DNA of 64,000 nucleotides from Winogradskyella schleiferi (GCF_013394655.1 NZ_CP053351.1:2448501-2512500), one strand, 5' to 3'; positions 1 through 9,078 are shown, counted from the stretch's first letter. The notes: generated from the letters alone by a model not told the origin. Made by a program: numbers and translations.

Positions 1-184
1 TTAGTCCTAAATAGTAGTATAATATACCAGGAGTCATTACTTGACTTAGTAAAATTAAATTTCTAGTTTTGTTTATTATTACTGTAATCGTATCAGTTAT
101 GTCAGACATAATTCAATAAATGGAACCCCTATTAATTAAAGCGTACTACGATTCAGTAACAAGTCAGTACGAGAATAACTTCAA
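1..184. other. Intergenic leader, nothing recognised
   Basis: AT-rich sequence at the window edge before the first gene. I see no hairpin, RNA gene or clear TAnnTTTG element in it. It presumably holds the promoter of the secreted protein that follows. Confidence 0.4.
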
Positions 185-775
185 ATGAAAAAAATCTTTA
201 TCATTCTTTTTTTGACCAATATCAGTCTGTCATTTGGTCAAATTTCCACGAAACAATATCAAACCGGTATTTTTGAAACCTATGATAATTTTCTAAAAAA
301 TGAAATTAAGTTACAAGACACTATTACGGCAAAACAGAACCGTAATAAATTAAGTACATCTTTTAGACTGAAGAATAGTAACGGTAAAAAAATTAAAGAT
401 TCCTTTGCCATTTTTGATGGTAACCACTTATACTTTAGAGCGAATTCAATACAGCAGCACTTTACAAATAAAATAAATGACAGCTATAAGATAGACAAAG
501 CTGGGTATTTTAGAGTCCTTTTAAGTAATGATAATTATTTTTATTTTGAAAGCTTTTTTCAATGTAGAAGCGATGCTTCAAATCACAGAATTGGATCGAA
601 TTATCGAGCAGGTATTATATATGACATTTCAAAAGGAAAATTCACTGTTTTTTATACCATAGAGGATTTGAAAAAATTTTTAGAGGAAGCGCTGAATATT
701 AAAGTAAGCTATGACGATAGTGATAGATTAAGTCTGCAGATGGTGAGGTATGCTATGGAAGACTTATTTAAGTAG
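185..775 (+). CDS. Secreted protein of unknown function
   Basis: A 196-residue protein with a clear N-terminal signal peptide of about 19 residues (Lys-Lys, then a hydrophobic stretch ending SFGQ), so it should be exported to the periplasm or beyond. The mature part is rich in Asn, Asp, Tyr and Phe, a composition common in Bacteroidota surface proteins. I recognise no domain and see no catalytic motif. It is convergent with the glycosyltransferase, with only 19 bases between the stop codons. The ATG start is supported by the signal peptide beginning there. Confidence 0.75.
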   Translation: MKKIFIILFLTNISLSFGQISTKQYQTGIFETYDNFLKNEIKLQDTITAKQNRNKLSTSFRLKNSNGKKIKDSFAIFDGNHLYFRANSIQQHFTNKINDSYKIDKAGYFRVLLSNDNYFYFESFFQCRSDASNHRIGSNYRAGIIYDISKGKFTVFYTIEDLKKFLEEALNIKVSYDDSDRLSLQMVRYAMEDLFK

Positions 776-794
776 CTATACGTAAATCCTAAAA

Positions 795-2027
795 TTACCT
801 ATTCTTTTCCTCAATCCACTTACTCATATATTTTGTACTTTGCATACTTTGATACATTAATAACTGACCAATAAAGTTATTTTCACGACATGCATTTAAA
901 TTATTTGAAAGTTCCGCTATTATTTTAGCAAAATCAGATTCAAAATTTGTTTTATCAAAACGTTGGCTCAAAACTTCAAAGCCAATTTGTTGTTTTTGTT
1001 CCCAGATTTCAGAATTTTTATACAACAAAATGACTTTCTCAACAAAAGCCTCAGCATCAACTTTCACAAATCCATTAGTTTCCAATTCACCAAACATTCC
1101 TTCTGCCGCAATATCAGACATTACGCAAGGTGTTCCATTTTGCATAGCATCAATCAATTTACCTTTCAATCCTGCACCAAATCGTAAAGGAGCCAAGCAC
1201 ACTTTTGCGTTTTGCATCACTTCGTTCAGATCTTCCACATAGCCTTTGATCAAAAAGCCTTCATTTTTATTGTTGAGTTGCAATACTTTTTGAGACTCAT
1301 AAGCGCCATAAATATGTAATTCTGCTTTCGGTAATTGCTGTCTTATCAATGGCCAAATGGTTTGTTTTAAATATAAAACGGCATCATAATTTGGAGCGTG
1401 TAAAAAATTACCAATAGTTATGAAATGTCGACGTGCTTTAAAATTCGGCAGTTGTTTTATGTCATCTTCAGAAATGGCATTCAGCAAAAACGGCAAATAA
1501 TAAAGTAAGTTTTTATCGATTTTAAACTGACTTATTAAAATATCCATTTCAGCTTCAGAAATGATTAAGCTTAAATCGCAACGATACATACTTGCAATTT
1601 CGCGTTTAGTAATAGCGTTCTGCAAGTGTTTTATTGAAACATCTTCATTTTGTTTCAAAGCCACTTCCCTAGCCTTCCGTAACCCATGAAAATCTTCGGT
1701 ATCTAAAATTCTTAGCGCATTAGGACATTGCTCTGCTACGCGCCAACCATATTGTTCCTCGGTCATAAAGCGATCAAACAACACGGCTTTTGGCTGTAAG
1801 TCTCTGATAAATGCATCGAAAGAGGAATCATTTAAAAGAATAGGTCGTGTTTCTACATCAATACTGCTTAAATCATAGGTATTTGCTGAAGTTTTAGCAG
1901 CCGAAGAAAACGTAATGGCATAGCCTTGATTCTGAAATTGTTCTACCAACTGAAGCATGCGACTACCAGCTGCCGAGCTTTTAGGCTCTGGCCAAACAAA
2001 ACCAATAATCAACAATTTCTTTTTCAT
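795..2027 (-). CDS. Glycosyltransferase, GT4-type (GT-B fold)
   Basis: A 410-residue protein resembling group 1 glycosyltransferases that move a sugar from an activated donor to an acceptor, usually in polysaccharide or glycolipid synthesis. The N-terminal half has the first Rossmann-like domain (GFVWPEPKSSAAG near residues 9-21). A GNFLHAPN segment lies at about 207-214. The donor-site region FGAGLKGKLIDAMQNGTP (283-300) is the familiar glycine-rich motif before the second domain ends. No transmembrane segment is evident, so it is probably cytosolic. No other sugar genes flank it, so donor and acceptor are unknown. Confidence 0.85.
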   Translation of the reverse strand: MKKKLLIIGFVWPEPKSSAAGSRMLQLVEQFQNQGYAITFSSAAKTSANTYDLSSIDVETRPILLNDSSFDAFIRDLQPKAVLFDRFMTEEQYGWRVAEQCPNALRILDTEDFHGLRKAREVALKQNEDVSIKHLQNAITKREIASMYRCDLSLIISEAEMDILISQFKIDKNLLYYLPFLLNAISEDDIKQLPNFKARRHFITIGNFLHAPNYDAVLYLKQTIWPLIRQQLPKAELHIYGAYESQKVLQLNNKNEGFLIKGYVEDLNEVMQNAKVCLAPLRFGAGLKGKLIDAMQNGTPCVMSDIAAEGMFGELETNGFVKVDAEAFVEKVILLYKNSEIWEQKQQIGFEVLSQRFDKTNFESDFAKIIAELSNNLNACRENNFIGQLLMYQSMQSTKYMSKWIEEKNR

Positions 2028-2114
2028 AGTTTAAAAATTCCAAATAAAAAGTATCCCAAATTCACATGGGCATAGTTTTGGAATTTGGGATTTAGAGATT
2101 GAAATTTGCCTTTT

Positions 2115-2588
2115 TTACTGAGGTTCTTTTAAAAATGCATATTTCAAACGCACCGTTTTTGCCCAAGAAACCACAGCATCAATTTGCTCTTGCGATAAAT
2201 CTGCGTCTCCATGAGTCCATGTATAACTTGGTAATGGCATTTCTTTTTCTTCCACCATTTCAATTAACTCGTCTAGTTTATGATCTTTTTTCTTGTCGGA
2301 ATAGTCATTCCATTTGGAGATATTAAAATGTTTTTTTCCATCTTCAACATGTTCTGCCAACCAATAATTGACTGGTGTAATTTTATCGTACCAAGGATAA
2401 CGCGTATTATCGCTATGGCAATCGTTACAGGTATTTTTCAAAATTAATTTTACGTCTTCCGGCGGATTGGTATCTGCATAAAAAGCTTCAACTGAAGTCA
2501 CATCACCATCATTTTTCTCTGGCCCAAAGAACTGAGCAACTATAAATACTACTAAAAGTAAAAGTCCTATTTTTTTAATAATCTTCAT
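2115..2588 (-). CDS. Haem-binding domain protein (CxxCH), membrane-anchored
   Basis: A 157-residue protein with an N-terminal hydrophobic anchor (about residues 7-21) followed by a single CNDCH haem c attachment motif at 54-58 and the DNTRYPWYDKITPVNYWL stretch typical of the Bacteroidota haem-binding domain family. The haem is expected on the periplasmic side, in redox or sensing work that is not defined. Met ligand candidates lie in the EKEMPLPSYTW segment near residue 120. It is divergent from the HEAT-like gene with 39 bases between starts, so the two share a very compact promoter region. Confidence 0.88.
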   Translation of the reverse strand: MKIIKKIGLLLLVVFIVAQFFGPEKNDGDVTSVEAFYADTNPPEDVKLILKNTCNDCHSDNTRYPWYDKITPVNYWLAEHVEDGKKHFNISKWNDYSDKKKDHKLDELIEMVEEKEMPLPSYTWTHGDADLSQEQIDAVVSWAKTVRLKYAFLKEPQ

Positions 2589-2627
2589 TTTTAATTAATT
2601 TTAGACCTTAAAATTAATCATTTTCCA

Positions 2628-3188
2628 TTGAACAAAGCAGAACTCTACAAAGAATTAACTTACGTGAATCATTCGCGCGAAAATCGATTGAAGTATGCCT
2701 ATCTGGTCATGGATAATCCTGAATTAATTCCATCACTATTGGAGATTCTTTTTGATGTTGATGATAAAATTTCGTGCAGAGCGGCTTGGGTTTTTGAATT
2801 TATGTGTGGTGAAAAACTCGAAGCTATTATTCCCTATCTCGACACATTTACTGAAAACATGTCTAAAGTTCATTTAGATTCTGCGGTTAGACCTGTGGCA
2901 AAGGTTTGTGAATATCTTGTAAAAGCGAATTATTCCAAAACAGACCATATCATTAAAACTAAACTTTTAGAAAAACATAAAGAAAAAATTATAGAGGCCA
3001 GTTTCGATTGGATGATTAATGATGAAAAAATTGCTCCCAAAGCTTACGCAATGAACGCTTTGTTTTTATTGGGACATGAATATGACTGGATTCATAATGA
3101 ATTAGTAATTATATTAGAACGCGACTTTCAGATGCAGAGTTCTGGTTTTAAGGCTCGTGCTCGACATATTTTGAAGAAGATAAAATGA
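2628..3188 (+). CDS. HEAT-like helical repeat protein (not a true adenylosuccinate lyase)
   Basis: A 186-residue, mostly helical cytosolic protein. The pattern of paired amphipathic helices (ELIPSLLEILFDVDDKISCRAAWVFEFM and similar) suggests HEAT/ARM-type repeats, a protein-binding scaffold. From memory, close flavobacterial homologues are sometimes labelled adenylosuccinate lyase, but no lyase signature is present and the genuine purB is at 13.1-14.4 kb. The only reasonable start in frame is TTG, directly before NKAELYKEL; the next Met is about residue 27. Its role is unknown. Confidence 0.75.
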   Translation: MNKAELYKELTYVNHSRENRLKYAYLVMDNPELIPSLLEILFDVDDKISCRAAWVFEFMCGEKLEAIIPYLDTFTENMSKVHLDSAVRPVAKVCEYLVKANYSKTDHIIKTKLLEKHKEKIIEASFDWMINDEKIAPKAYAMNALFLLGHEYDWIHNELVIILERDFQMQSSGFKARARHILKKIK

Positions 3189-3396
3189 GCTCTATGACTG
3201 AAGAATAAGATATATAATTCAAAGCGTCGTGAAAAATATCATCACGCAAAGGTGCAAAGCAGGATTCGTATTAGGAAAAAATAATTTTAATAGTCTTACT
3301 TCACTCTTATTACTTTACACTAACTACTTTAAACTTCTTATTAATTATCGCTAACTGAGCACTGAATACTGCCAACTGTGGACTGAACACTAAACG
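3189..3396. repeat. Intergenic region with degenerate repeat words
   Basis: Gene-free stretch between a plus-strand and a minus-strand gene. It contains an ACGCAAAGGTGCAAAG word near 3245 and a run of ACTGA/ACTG words at 3353-3395 (ACTGAGC, ACTGAATACTG, ACTGTGG, ACTGAACACT). Relatives of the second run recur at 53.17-53.20 kb. No terminator with a U-tract was recognised. Confidence 0.45.
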
Positions 3397-4191
3397 TTAT
3401 TTCGTGACTCTAAAACTACCTGTAGAGTTATCAAAAGCAATCAAATCCTTTGGAAAAAGGGAATCAAAAATACCTTGGGAAATTAAATTACAAGGCTGGT
3501 CGCAAACCGTTTTATCTTTTTGCATCACAATCATGGTGTCACATAATTGAATCGCTAAATCTATTTCATGCGAGGAAAACAGAATCGTTTTACCAGTTTC
3601 CTTAGTTAATTTTTGAAGTAATTTTAATATGTAAGCTTTGTGATACATATCGAGATGTGTTGTTGGCTCATCTAACACAATTATAGCTGTATCTTGTGCC
3701 AAAGCACGTGCTATCATAACTTTTTGTAATTGACCATCACTGAGTTGATAACATCTTTTATCCTTTAACTCCAAAATATTAACTTGGCTTAATGACGAAT
3801 TTATTGTAGCAATATCATCAGTTGTAAGATTTCCTATCCAATTGGTATAAGGATGTCTACCCAAAGCCACCAGCTCAAAAACAGAAAGGTTTTTAGAAAT
3901 TAAAGGTTCGGTTAAAACAATACTCAATTGTTTGGCTAGTTCTAAATTCGAAATTGAATTTAGAATTTTTCCATTCAGTGAAATATGACCAGATAAAGCG
4001 GATTGCACATTAATCAATGTTCGCAATAAAGTTGATTTCCCAATGCCATTAGCGCCAACCAATCCAATTAATTGTCCTTTTCGTAATTCAAAATTAATGT
4101 TTGAAGCAACAACAGTTTCAACTTTTTTGGTTTTGTAACCAATGGTAAGTTGCGCTGCTTTAAGGATGCTATGTTGGTTATTTTCTTTCAT
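3397..4191 (-). CDS. ABC transporter ATP-binding protein, cobalamin/iron-siderophore type (BtuD/FecE-like)
   Basis: A 264-residue ATPase that would drive import of a corrinoid or ferric siderophore across the inner membrane. Walker A is GANGIGKST (46-54), the signature is LSDGQ (150-154), Walker B is IIVLDEP (170-176), and the switch His is at 208 (SSHE). It is the third gene of a minus-strand set with a substrate-binding lipoprotein and a FecCD permease, and faces a cobalamin riboswitch and BtuB-like receptor. Vitamin B12 is therefore the preferred substrate. That assignment rests on context; the family alone does not separate B12 from iron chelates. Confidence 0.9.
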   Translation of the reverse strand: MKENNQHSILKAAQLTIGYKTKKVETVVASNINFELRKGQLIGLVGANGIGKSTLLRTLINVQSALSGHISLNGKILNSISNLELAKQLSIVLTEPLISKNLSVFELVALGRHPYTNWIGNLTTDDIATINSSLSQVNILELKDKRCYQLSDGQLQKVMIARALAQDTAIIVLDEPTTHLDMYHKAYILKLLQKLTKETGKTILFSSHEIDLAIQLCDTMIVMQKDKTVCDQPCNLISQGIFDSLFPKDLIAFDNSTGSFRVTK

Positions 4192-4268
4192 TAATTTATT
4201 TTCAGAATTGTAAGATTTTGAAAACCTGACAAGTCAAACTTCATGCTTCCAACTTCGAGCTTCAATTT

Positions 4269-5291
4269 CTAAAACATCATTTTTCGCTGCCTTACCAACA
4301 ACCAAATTACAACAGGCGCACCAACTAAAGCTGTTATCGCGTTAATCGGCAACGTGTAATCACTTGTTGGCACTTGTGCAATACTATCGCAAATTAACAT
4401 TACAATTGCACCAAATAAAAATACGGCTGGCAGTAATATTTTATGATTAGAGGTTTTAAAAATCTGACGTGTTAAATGCGGAATTGCTAAACCAATAAAA
4501 GCAATTGGTCCTGCAAAAGCGGTTATAGTTCCGGCTATTAAACTAGTTGCTAAAATAATGACGAATCGGCTTTGTTTCAAATTTAATCCCAAACTTTTAG
4601 CATAATTATCGCCAAGTAACAAACTATTTAATCCTTTTATTGAAACTACGCTTAATAGTAATCCTACGGCATAAATTCCGAAGAAAATCAATAGCTCTTC
4701 CCAAGATAAATTGCTTAAACTTCCAAATCCCCAAAATATATATTGCTGTAATTGTTCTGCAGAACTGAAATAAGACAATACACTAACCACAGCGGCTGTA
4801 ATACTTCCGAACATAAGTCCTATAATTAAAATAGCCATAGTATCTCGTACTTTACTCGAAACCGCCAGAACAGCCAAAAGCACAAAAAAGCTACCCAAAC
4901 TGGCAGCAATAACTATACTCCATTTTGAAATTAAAGCCGTTGCAAATACGCCACCGAATAATCCTGAACCCAAAATGACCAAAGCCACTCCCAAACTCGA
5001 ACCAGAGCTGATTCCTAATACAAATGGACCAGCCAATGGGTTTCTAAATAAGGTTTGCATCAATAATCCTGAAATTCCCAAACCAGAACCTACCATAATT
5101 GCTGTGATGGCTTTTGGTAACCTTACTTTAGTAATTATAATTTCCCAAGTTTCGTTTTTGGCGGTACCAATAAGGCTTTCAAATACTTCATAAAATGGAA
5201 TGTTTATTGAACCTAAACTAATGTTAGCCACAAAACATAGCAATAACAATACTGTTAGAAATATAAATGGATATGTGTGTTTGGTTTTCAT
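4269..5291 (-). CDS. FecCD-family ABC transporter permease (BtuC-like)
   Basis: A 340-residue, very hydrophobic inner-membrane permease of the FecCD/BtuC family. Hallmarks are the RLPKAITAIMVGSGLGISG segment near residue 58, the FRNPLAGPFVLGISSGSSLG motif near 82, and the cytoplasmic coupling region GPIAFIGLAIPHLTRQ near 261-276. About ten membrane segments are visible, as expected. It lies 77 bases upstream of the ATPase and 80 bases downstream of the binding protein, on the same strand, and should form the channel of that importer. Length is normal for the family. Confidence 0.92.
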   Translation of the reverse strand: MKTKHTYPFIFLTVLLLLCFVANISLGSINIPFYEVFESLIGTAKNETWEIIITKVRLPKAITAIMVGSGLGISGLLMQTLFRNPLAGPFVLGISSGSSLGVALVILGSGLFGGVFATALISKWSIVIAASLGSFFVLLAVLAVSSKVRDTMAILIIGLMFGSITAAVVSVLSYFSSAEQLQQYIFWGFGSLSNLSWEELLIFFGIYAVGLLLSVVSIKGLNSLLLGDNYAKSLGLNLKQSRFVIILATSLIAGTITAFAGPIAFIGLAIPHLTRQIFKTSNHKILLPAVFLFGAIVMLICDSIAQVPTSDYTLPINAITALVGAPVVIWLLVRQRKMMF

Positions 5292-5371
5292 TTGATATTA
5301 GACCCTTCAAGTTTTGAATTCGACTACGTTCAGCCACCAATAAACCAGCAAGGTCTAGGTAAATTTTATGA

Positions 5372-6523
5372 TTATTCTAATTTTTCAAAAAAATAAGTTT
5401 CATAACCGTCTAACAATTCAGGATGCGCAATTTTAATCAAATCTTTCAACACCAAATCCGGTCTTGCCGTTCCTAATTCATAATACAACACACCTCCTGT
5501 TGCTCCTGTTTTATTGGCAAACGTATAGATGTTTTTGTTTTTAAAAGCTTCAAAATTAGTATAAAGTGAATTGGCTTTTTCTAATTGGTCTAAACTACTA
5601 TAATATGATGGGCTCAACCAAAGTTCCGCATCTTTGGCTTTTACCAATACTGTTTCAAAGCTTAATGCTAAGCTACCATTGCCAGTGGATTCATTCCACA
5701 AGTAATTAACATTGGCGTCTTTTAAAAACTGTGCTTCTGCACTAGAACCATTTGGTAAATACCAAACATCTTTTTCCATGGCGCCACTTAAAACAGAAGG
5801 TCTGTCCGCAGCATTCTTTGCCATCGCTTTTGCTGTTACATAATTAGATTCAATATGATTAAAAATAGAATCGGCTTCTTTTTCTTTACTAAATAAAACA
5901 CCAAAGAATTTAATCCATTCCGCTTTTGCCAAGGCTGAGGATTCTACCCAATCGCCATTATAAATTATAGGAATACCTGCCTTTTTAATAACTTCAAACG
6001 TTTTATTTACGCCATCGACACCAAAACCAACCACTACATCTGGATTGATATCTAGTAAAACTTCTGTATTTATACCTTCATTTTTTCCAAGCTCTCTAAT
6101 TTTTTTTTCGTCGATTAACAGTCTCGTATTTTCTGAAGAAATATAATCCACACCAGGAAATCCGATTAGAGCGTCTTCAACATTTAATAATTCCAATGCA
6201 GGAATATGAGTCGTAGATGTTACAACAATGGTTTCTGCAGGATTCACAATTATGGCATCATACTCATTTCTAGCAAAGGTAGTTTTCGCCATATTTTCTT
6301 TTGAAATAAGAACGTATCTATAAGACTTTTCTGCTTGTGGCCAAGGTTTTGTGATGTTTAAAACTTTAAAGTTTTCATAATAAGCCACCGAAAAACCTTC
6401 AGCATATTTTAAATTGAGTTTTTCTGTTTCAGGAATTGAATTTATCTCTTTTTTAGATGCGTTCTTACATGAACTAACAATTAAAAGAAGTATTACAATT
6501 TTGATAAATTTCATTGGTAACAT
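5372..6523 (-). CDS. ABC transporter substrate-binding lipoprotein (BtuF-like)
   Basis: A 383-residue periplasmic binding protein of the BtuF/FepB type. It starts with a short hydrophobic segment ending in a lipobox-like VSSC (Cys near residue 19), so it is probably lipid-anchored. The DVVVGFGVDGVNKTF region and the later TGNGSLALSFETVLVKAKDAELWL region fit the two-lobed type III binding-protein fold. It would capture the corrinoid delivered by the TonB receptor and pass it to the FecCD permease. An in-frame Met three codons later (start 6514) is an equally good initiator. It is divergent from the riboswitch/receptor gene. Confidence 0.88.
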   Translation of the reverse strand: MLPMKFIKIVILLLIVSSCKNASKKEINSIPETEKLNLKYAEGFSVAYYENFKVLNITKPWPQAEKSYRYVLISKENMAKTTFARNEYDAIIVNPAETIVVTSTTHIPALELLNVEDALIGFPGVDYISSENTRLLIDEKKIRELGKNEGINTEVLLDINPDVVVGFGVDGVNKTFEVIKKAGIPIIYNGDWVESSALAKAEWIKFFGVLFSKEKEADSIFNHIESNYVTAKAMAKNAADRPSVLSGAMEKDVWYLPNGSSAEAQFLKDANVNYLWNESTGNGSLALSFETVLVKAKDAELWLSPSYYSSLDQLEKANSLYTNFEAFKNKNIYTFANKTGATGGVLYYELGTARPDLVLKDLIKIAHPELLDGYETYFFEKLE

Positions 6524-6552
6524 TTGTAACTTATAGATCTTAATCTTATCAT

Positions 6553-6560
6553 TAATTTTG
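6553..6560 (+). promoter_or_regulatory. Candidate -7 element (TAATTTTG) before a 35-residue ORF
   Basis: The sequence TAATTTTG matches the Bacteroidota -7 consensus TAnnTTTG and ends 14 bases before the ATG of the small membrane ORF. No TTG box sits at 19 nt, so the match is partial. Confidence 0.35.
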
Positions 6561-6574
6561 ATAAAAATTCTACC

Positions 6575-6682
6575 ATGAGAGGCGATTCAAATTTAACACT
6601 ATATATTGTTGCTGGAATTATTATTGCCCATTTTTTAATCGGATTCATTTATTTAATCTACAAAATGAATAAAAAAAAATGA
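6575..6682 (+). CDS. Small single-span membrane protein, 35 residues, in the B12 locus
   Basis: ATG to TGA ORF encoding a 35-residue peptide: a short polar N-terminus (MRGDSNLT), one hydrophobic span of about 21 residues, and a basic tail (KMNKKK). The positive-inside rule predicts the C-terminus in the cytoplasm. It lies between the divergent BtuF-like gene and the cobalamin riboswitch, with a TAATTTTG element just upstream. It could be an accessory subunit of the importer or simply chance; nothing in the sequence decides its function. Confidence 0.4.
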   Translation: MRGDSNLTLYIVAGIIIAHFLIGFIYLIYKMNKKK

Positions 6683-6714
6683 TAAAAATCAGCTTTCAAC
6701 TACATTAAAAAGTC

Positions 6715-6722
6715 TAGTTTTA
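6715..6722 (+). promoter_or_regulatory. btuB: Possible -7 element (TAGTTTTA) for the riboswitch transcript
   Basis: TAGTTTTA differs from TAnnTTTG at the last base and sits just upstream of the first conserved riboswitch segment, where a promoter is expected. Weak support. Confidence 0.25.
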
Positions 6723-6730
6723 CGGCGAAA

Positions 6731-6968
6731 TTAGGTTCGACTACAATTAAATATAAGTCGATTAAAAGGGAATCTGGTGAGATTATTTTTATCAAGTCCA
6801 GAACTGTTCCCGCAACTGTAAGTTTTATGCTGAATTTCAGCATCTATTTAAAAGAGTTGTTACTCACTTCAAAACCACTGAGAGATTGGCACCGTTAACA
6901 AAAAGTCAACTTCAAAATGCCATTCTTGGGAAGGTAGTGTAACAAAAAACAAGTCAGGAGACCTGCCA
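6731..6968 (+). promoter_or_regulatory. Cobalamin (adenosylcobalamin-type) riboswitch
   Basis: The conserved elements appear in order: GGTTC near 6734; GGGAATCTGGTG at 6768-6779; CCCGCAACTG at 6809-6818; CCACTG at 6885-6890; TTGGGAAGG ending near 6934; and the B12 box AAGTCAGGAGACCTGCC at about 6951-6967. This is the class that binds cobalamin and lowers expression of uptake genes. It precedes the BtuB-like receptor by about 80 bases. A weak hairpin (AAACTTT 6986-6992 with AAAGTTT 7000-7006) follows and could belong to the expression platform. Confidence 0.93.
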
Positions 6969-7048
6969 ATTTCAACATAGAAGTCAAACTTTCGGGATAA
7001 AAGTTTACATACTAATTTCGGTATGTTCTCGAACAATTAAAAATTAAA

Positions 7049-8995
7049 ATGAACAAAACAAACCTGTTTTGTAGCATCCTTGGTATTGGTATGCTATGCA
7101 CTGGTAATGCTCAAAAATTGCCAGTTACTATTGGGAAAGATTCAATTCCTGTCGAAGAATTAAATGAAGTCGTTGTTACAGATTCTAGATTTTATCTTAA
7201 ACGTGAAAATTCTGGTAAAGTGATTACCAAAATCACTTCAAGGGATTTAGAAAAACTTCAAGGGCAATCCATTGCTGAAATCATTGGTAGAACCGCTGGA
7301 ATAGAAATCAACGGTGTGCGAAGTAATTCCGGACAAAATTTAAGTTATTTAATTCGTGGTGGTCGTAACCGCCAGGTATTAGTGATGATTGACGGCATAC
7401 AAGTCACAGATGCCTCTCAAATTGCAAATGATTATGATTTACGATTATTGAACGCAGACCAAGTAGAATCCATTGAAATTCTAAAAGGTGCATCCAGTAC
7501 ACTTTATGGCACTGGTGCGGCAACGGCTGTGATTAATATTAAATTGAAGGAAGCTTCAAAAAAAGCGTTTAATTTAAATTTAAGAAGTACACTTGGCACC
7601 AATCGATCTTCAGATGAAAAGAATTATGCATTAGAAGATTTTAGAAATAGTCTTTCTGTAAATGGAACTCCTGGTAACCTTAATTATTTAGCCAGTTTTG
7701 GACAGCAATTTACGGATGGATTGTCTGCAATTGAAGCCGGAACCGAATCCGATGCTTACAATAGCTACAACGCTAATCTCAAATTGGGTTATAAATTTAA
7801 CAATGCGTTTAAATTGAATGCGTATGCAAATTATGATAATTTTAAGGCCGATTTTGATGACAGTTTTGCTATGCAGGATGCTAAGCATGTCTCGCTTTCT
7901 AATCAGTACAGAGTCGGTTTGTCACCTGAGTTCAGTTATAAAAATGGAAGTTTAACTGTTAATGCTGCTTATAGTGACGTGGAGCGTGAGATAGAATCTA
8001 GTTTTCCAACACTATTCAATGCTCAAAATATTGTTGTTGATGCTTTCAACCGAAATAACTTTAATGATAAATTTTATACAGTTTTAGGTGTTAATTATCA
8101 AGATAATCAGATGGAAAGTTTTACTATACCTTTTGGCGCGTCAGAATTTAGCCAAGCGATAGACTCTGAAAATGCACAATTTACCATTACAGACCCTTAT
8201 GCGAATGTGGTTTATAATTCAGATTTTGGACTCAACCTTAATGTTGGTTTGAGACTGAATAACCACAGTGAATATGGCAGTCATTTTGTATATGGTGTGA
8301 ATCCTTCTTACAAAGTGGATTTAGATTTTGGTTACCTAAAATTTCTAACAAGTTATAGCACAGCATTTATTACGCCTTCGCTTTACCAATTATTTGAACC
8401 AAGTTTTGGCAATTCTGATTTACAACCTGAAGAAAATGCTACAGCAGAAGTTGGTACAGAAATTTCATTGAAAAACAAAGCAACGCTTAGTTTGGTTTAT
8501 TTCCACAGAAACGAAACTAATTTTATTGATTTTGTTGATACTGGAAATTTTGTGTTTCAATATCAAAATACTGTAACATCCTTTACAGCTAGTGGTTTAG
8601 AATTTGTTGCACAAGCCAAACTTATTGAAAAATTAAATCTAAACCTCAACTTAACTTACACGTCTGTTGATGAAGATTTAAGTTTAAGAATTCCAGAAAT
8701 TAAACTGAATACCAGACTGGATTTCGATTTATCTGATACTACTATTTTAAGTTTATCCTATCAATACAATGACGATAGAGACGATTCTGTTTACAACCCT
8801 GATACCTTTCAAAATGATAAAATCACTCTAGATTCTTATGGATTACTTGATTTTTATATCAGCCATAAAATCATTGCTCACAAAATGACTGTTTTTGCCA
8901 ATGTGACCAATATCTTTAATGAAGACTATCAAGAACTTTTTGGTTTTACCACCAGAGGACGAGGTGTTAATATAGGGCTTAATTTGAATCTGTAA
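7049..8995 (+). CDS. btuB: TonB-dependent vitamin B12 receptor, BtuB-like
   Basis: A 648-residue outer-membrane receptor that would bring cobalamin into the periplasm using TonB energy. It has a signal peptide (about 1-21), a TonB-box-like segment ELNEVVVT near 38-45, a plug domain (about 55-170) with IRGGRNRQVLVMIDGIQV and ESIEILKGASSTLYGTGA, and a beta-barrel ending in an aromatic-rich C-terminus and a final Leu. Substrate assignment rests on the riboswitch immediately upstream and the facing FecCD/BtuF importer. No Shine-Dalgarno is seen before the ATG, as is usual in this phylum. Confidence 0.92.
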   Translation: MNKTNLFCSILGIGMLCTGNAQKLPVTIGKDSIPVEELNEVVVTDSRFYLKRENSGKVITKITSRDLEKLQGQSIAEIIGRTAGIEINGVRSNSGQNLSYLIRGGRNRQVLVMIDGIQVTDASQIANDYDLRLLNADQVESIEILKGASSTLYGTGAATAVINIKLKEASKKAFNLNLRSTLGTNRSSDEKNYALEDFRNSLSVNGTPGNLNYLASFGQQFTDGLSAIEAGTESDAYNSYNANLKLGYKFNNAFKLNAYANYDNFKADFDDSFAMQDAKHVSLSNQYRVGLSPEFSYKNGSLTVNAAYSDVEREIESSFPTLFNAQNIVVDAFNRNNFNDKFYTVLGVNYQDNQMESFTIPFGASEFSQAIDSENAQFTITDPYANVVYNSDFGLNLNVGLRLNNHSEYGSHFVYGVNPSYKVDLDFGYLKFLTSYSTAFITPSLYQLFEPSFGNSDLQPEENATAEVGTEISLKNKATLSLVYFHRNETNFIDFVDTGNFVFQYQNTVTSFTASGLEFVAQAKLIEKLNLNLNLTYTSVDEDLSLRIPEIKLNTRLDFDLSDTTILSLSYQYNDDRDDSVYNPDTFQNDKITLDSYGLLDFYISHKIIAHKMTVFANVTNIFNEDYQELFGFTTRGRGVNIGLNLNL

Positions 8996-9021
8996 TTACT
9001 CAAATTAATAATTAAATATCT

Positions 9022-9062
9022 AAAAAGCCGCTTTATACATTATAGGGTAAAGCGGCTTTTCT
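9022..9062. terminator. Bidirectional intrinsic terminator
   Basis: A perfect 13-bp stem: AAAAGCCGCTTTA (9023-9035) pairs with TAAAGCGGCTTTT (9048-9060) around a 12-nt loop. Tracts of A on the left and T on the right make it usable on both strands, between the convergent receptor and S41 peptidase genes. Confidence 0.9.
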
Positions 9063-9078
9063 ATTTAAAGCTTAAATT

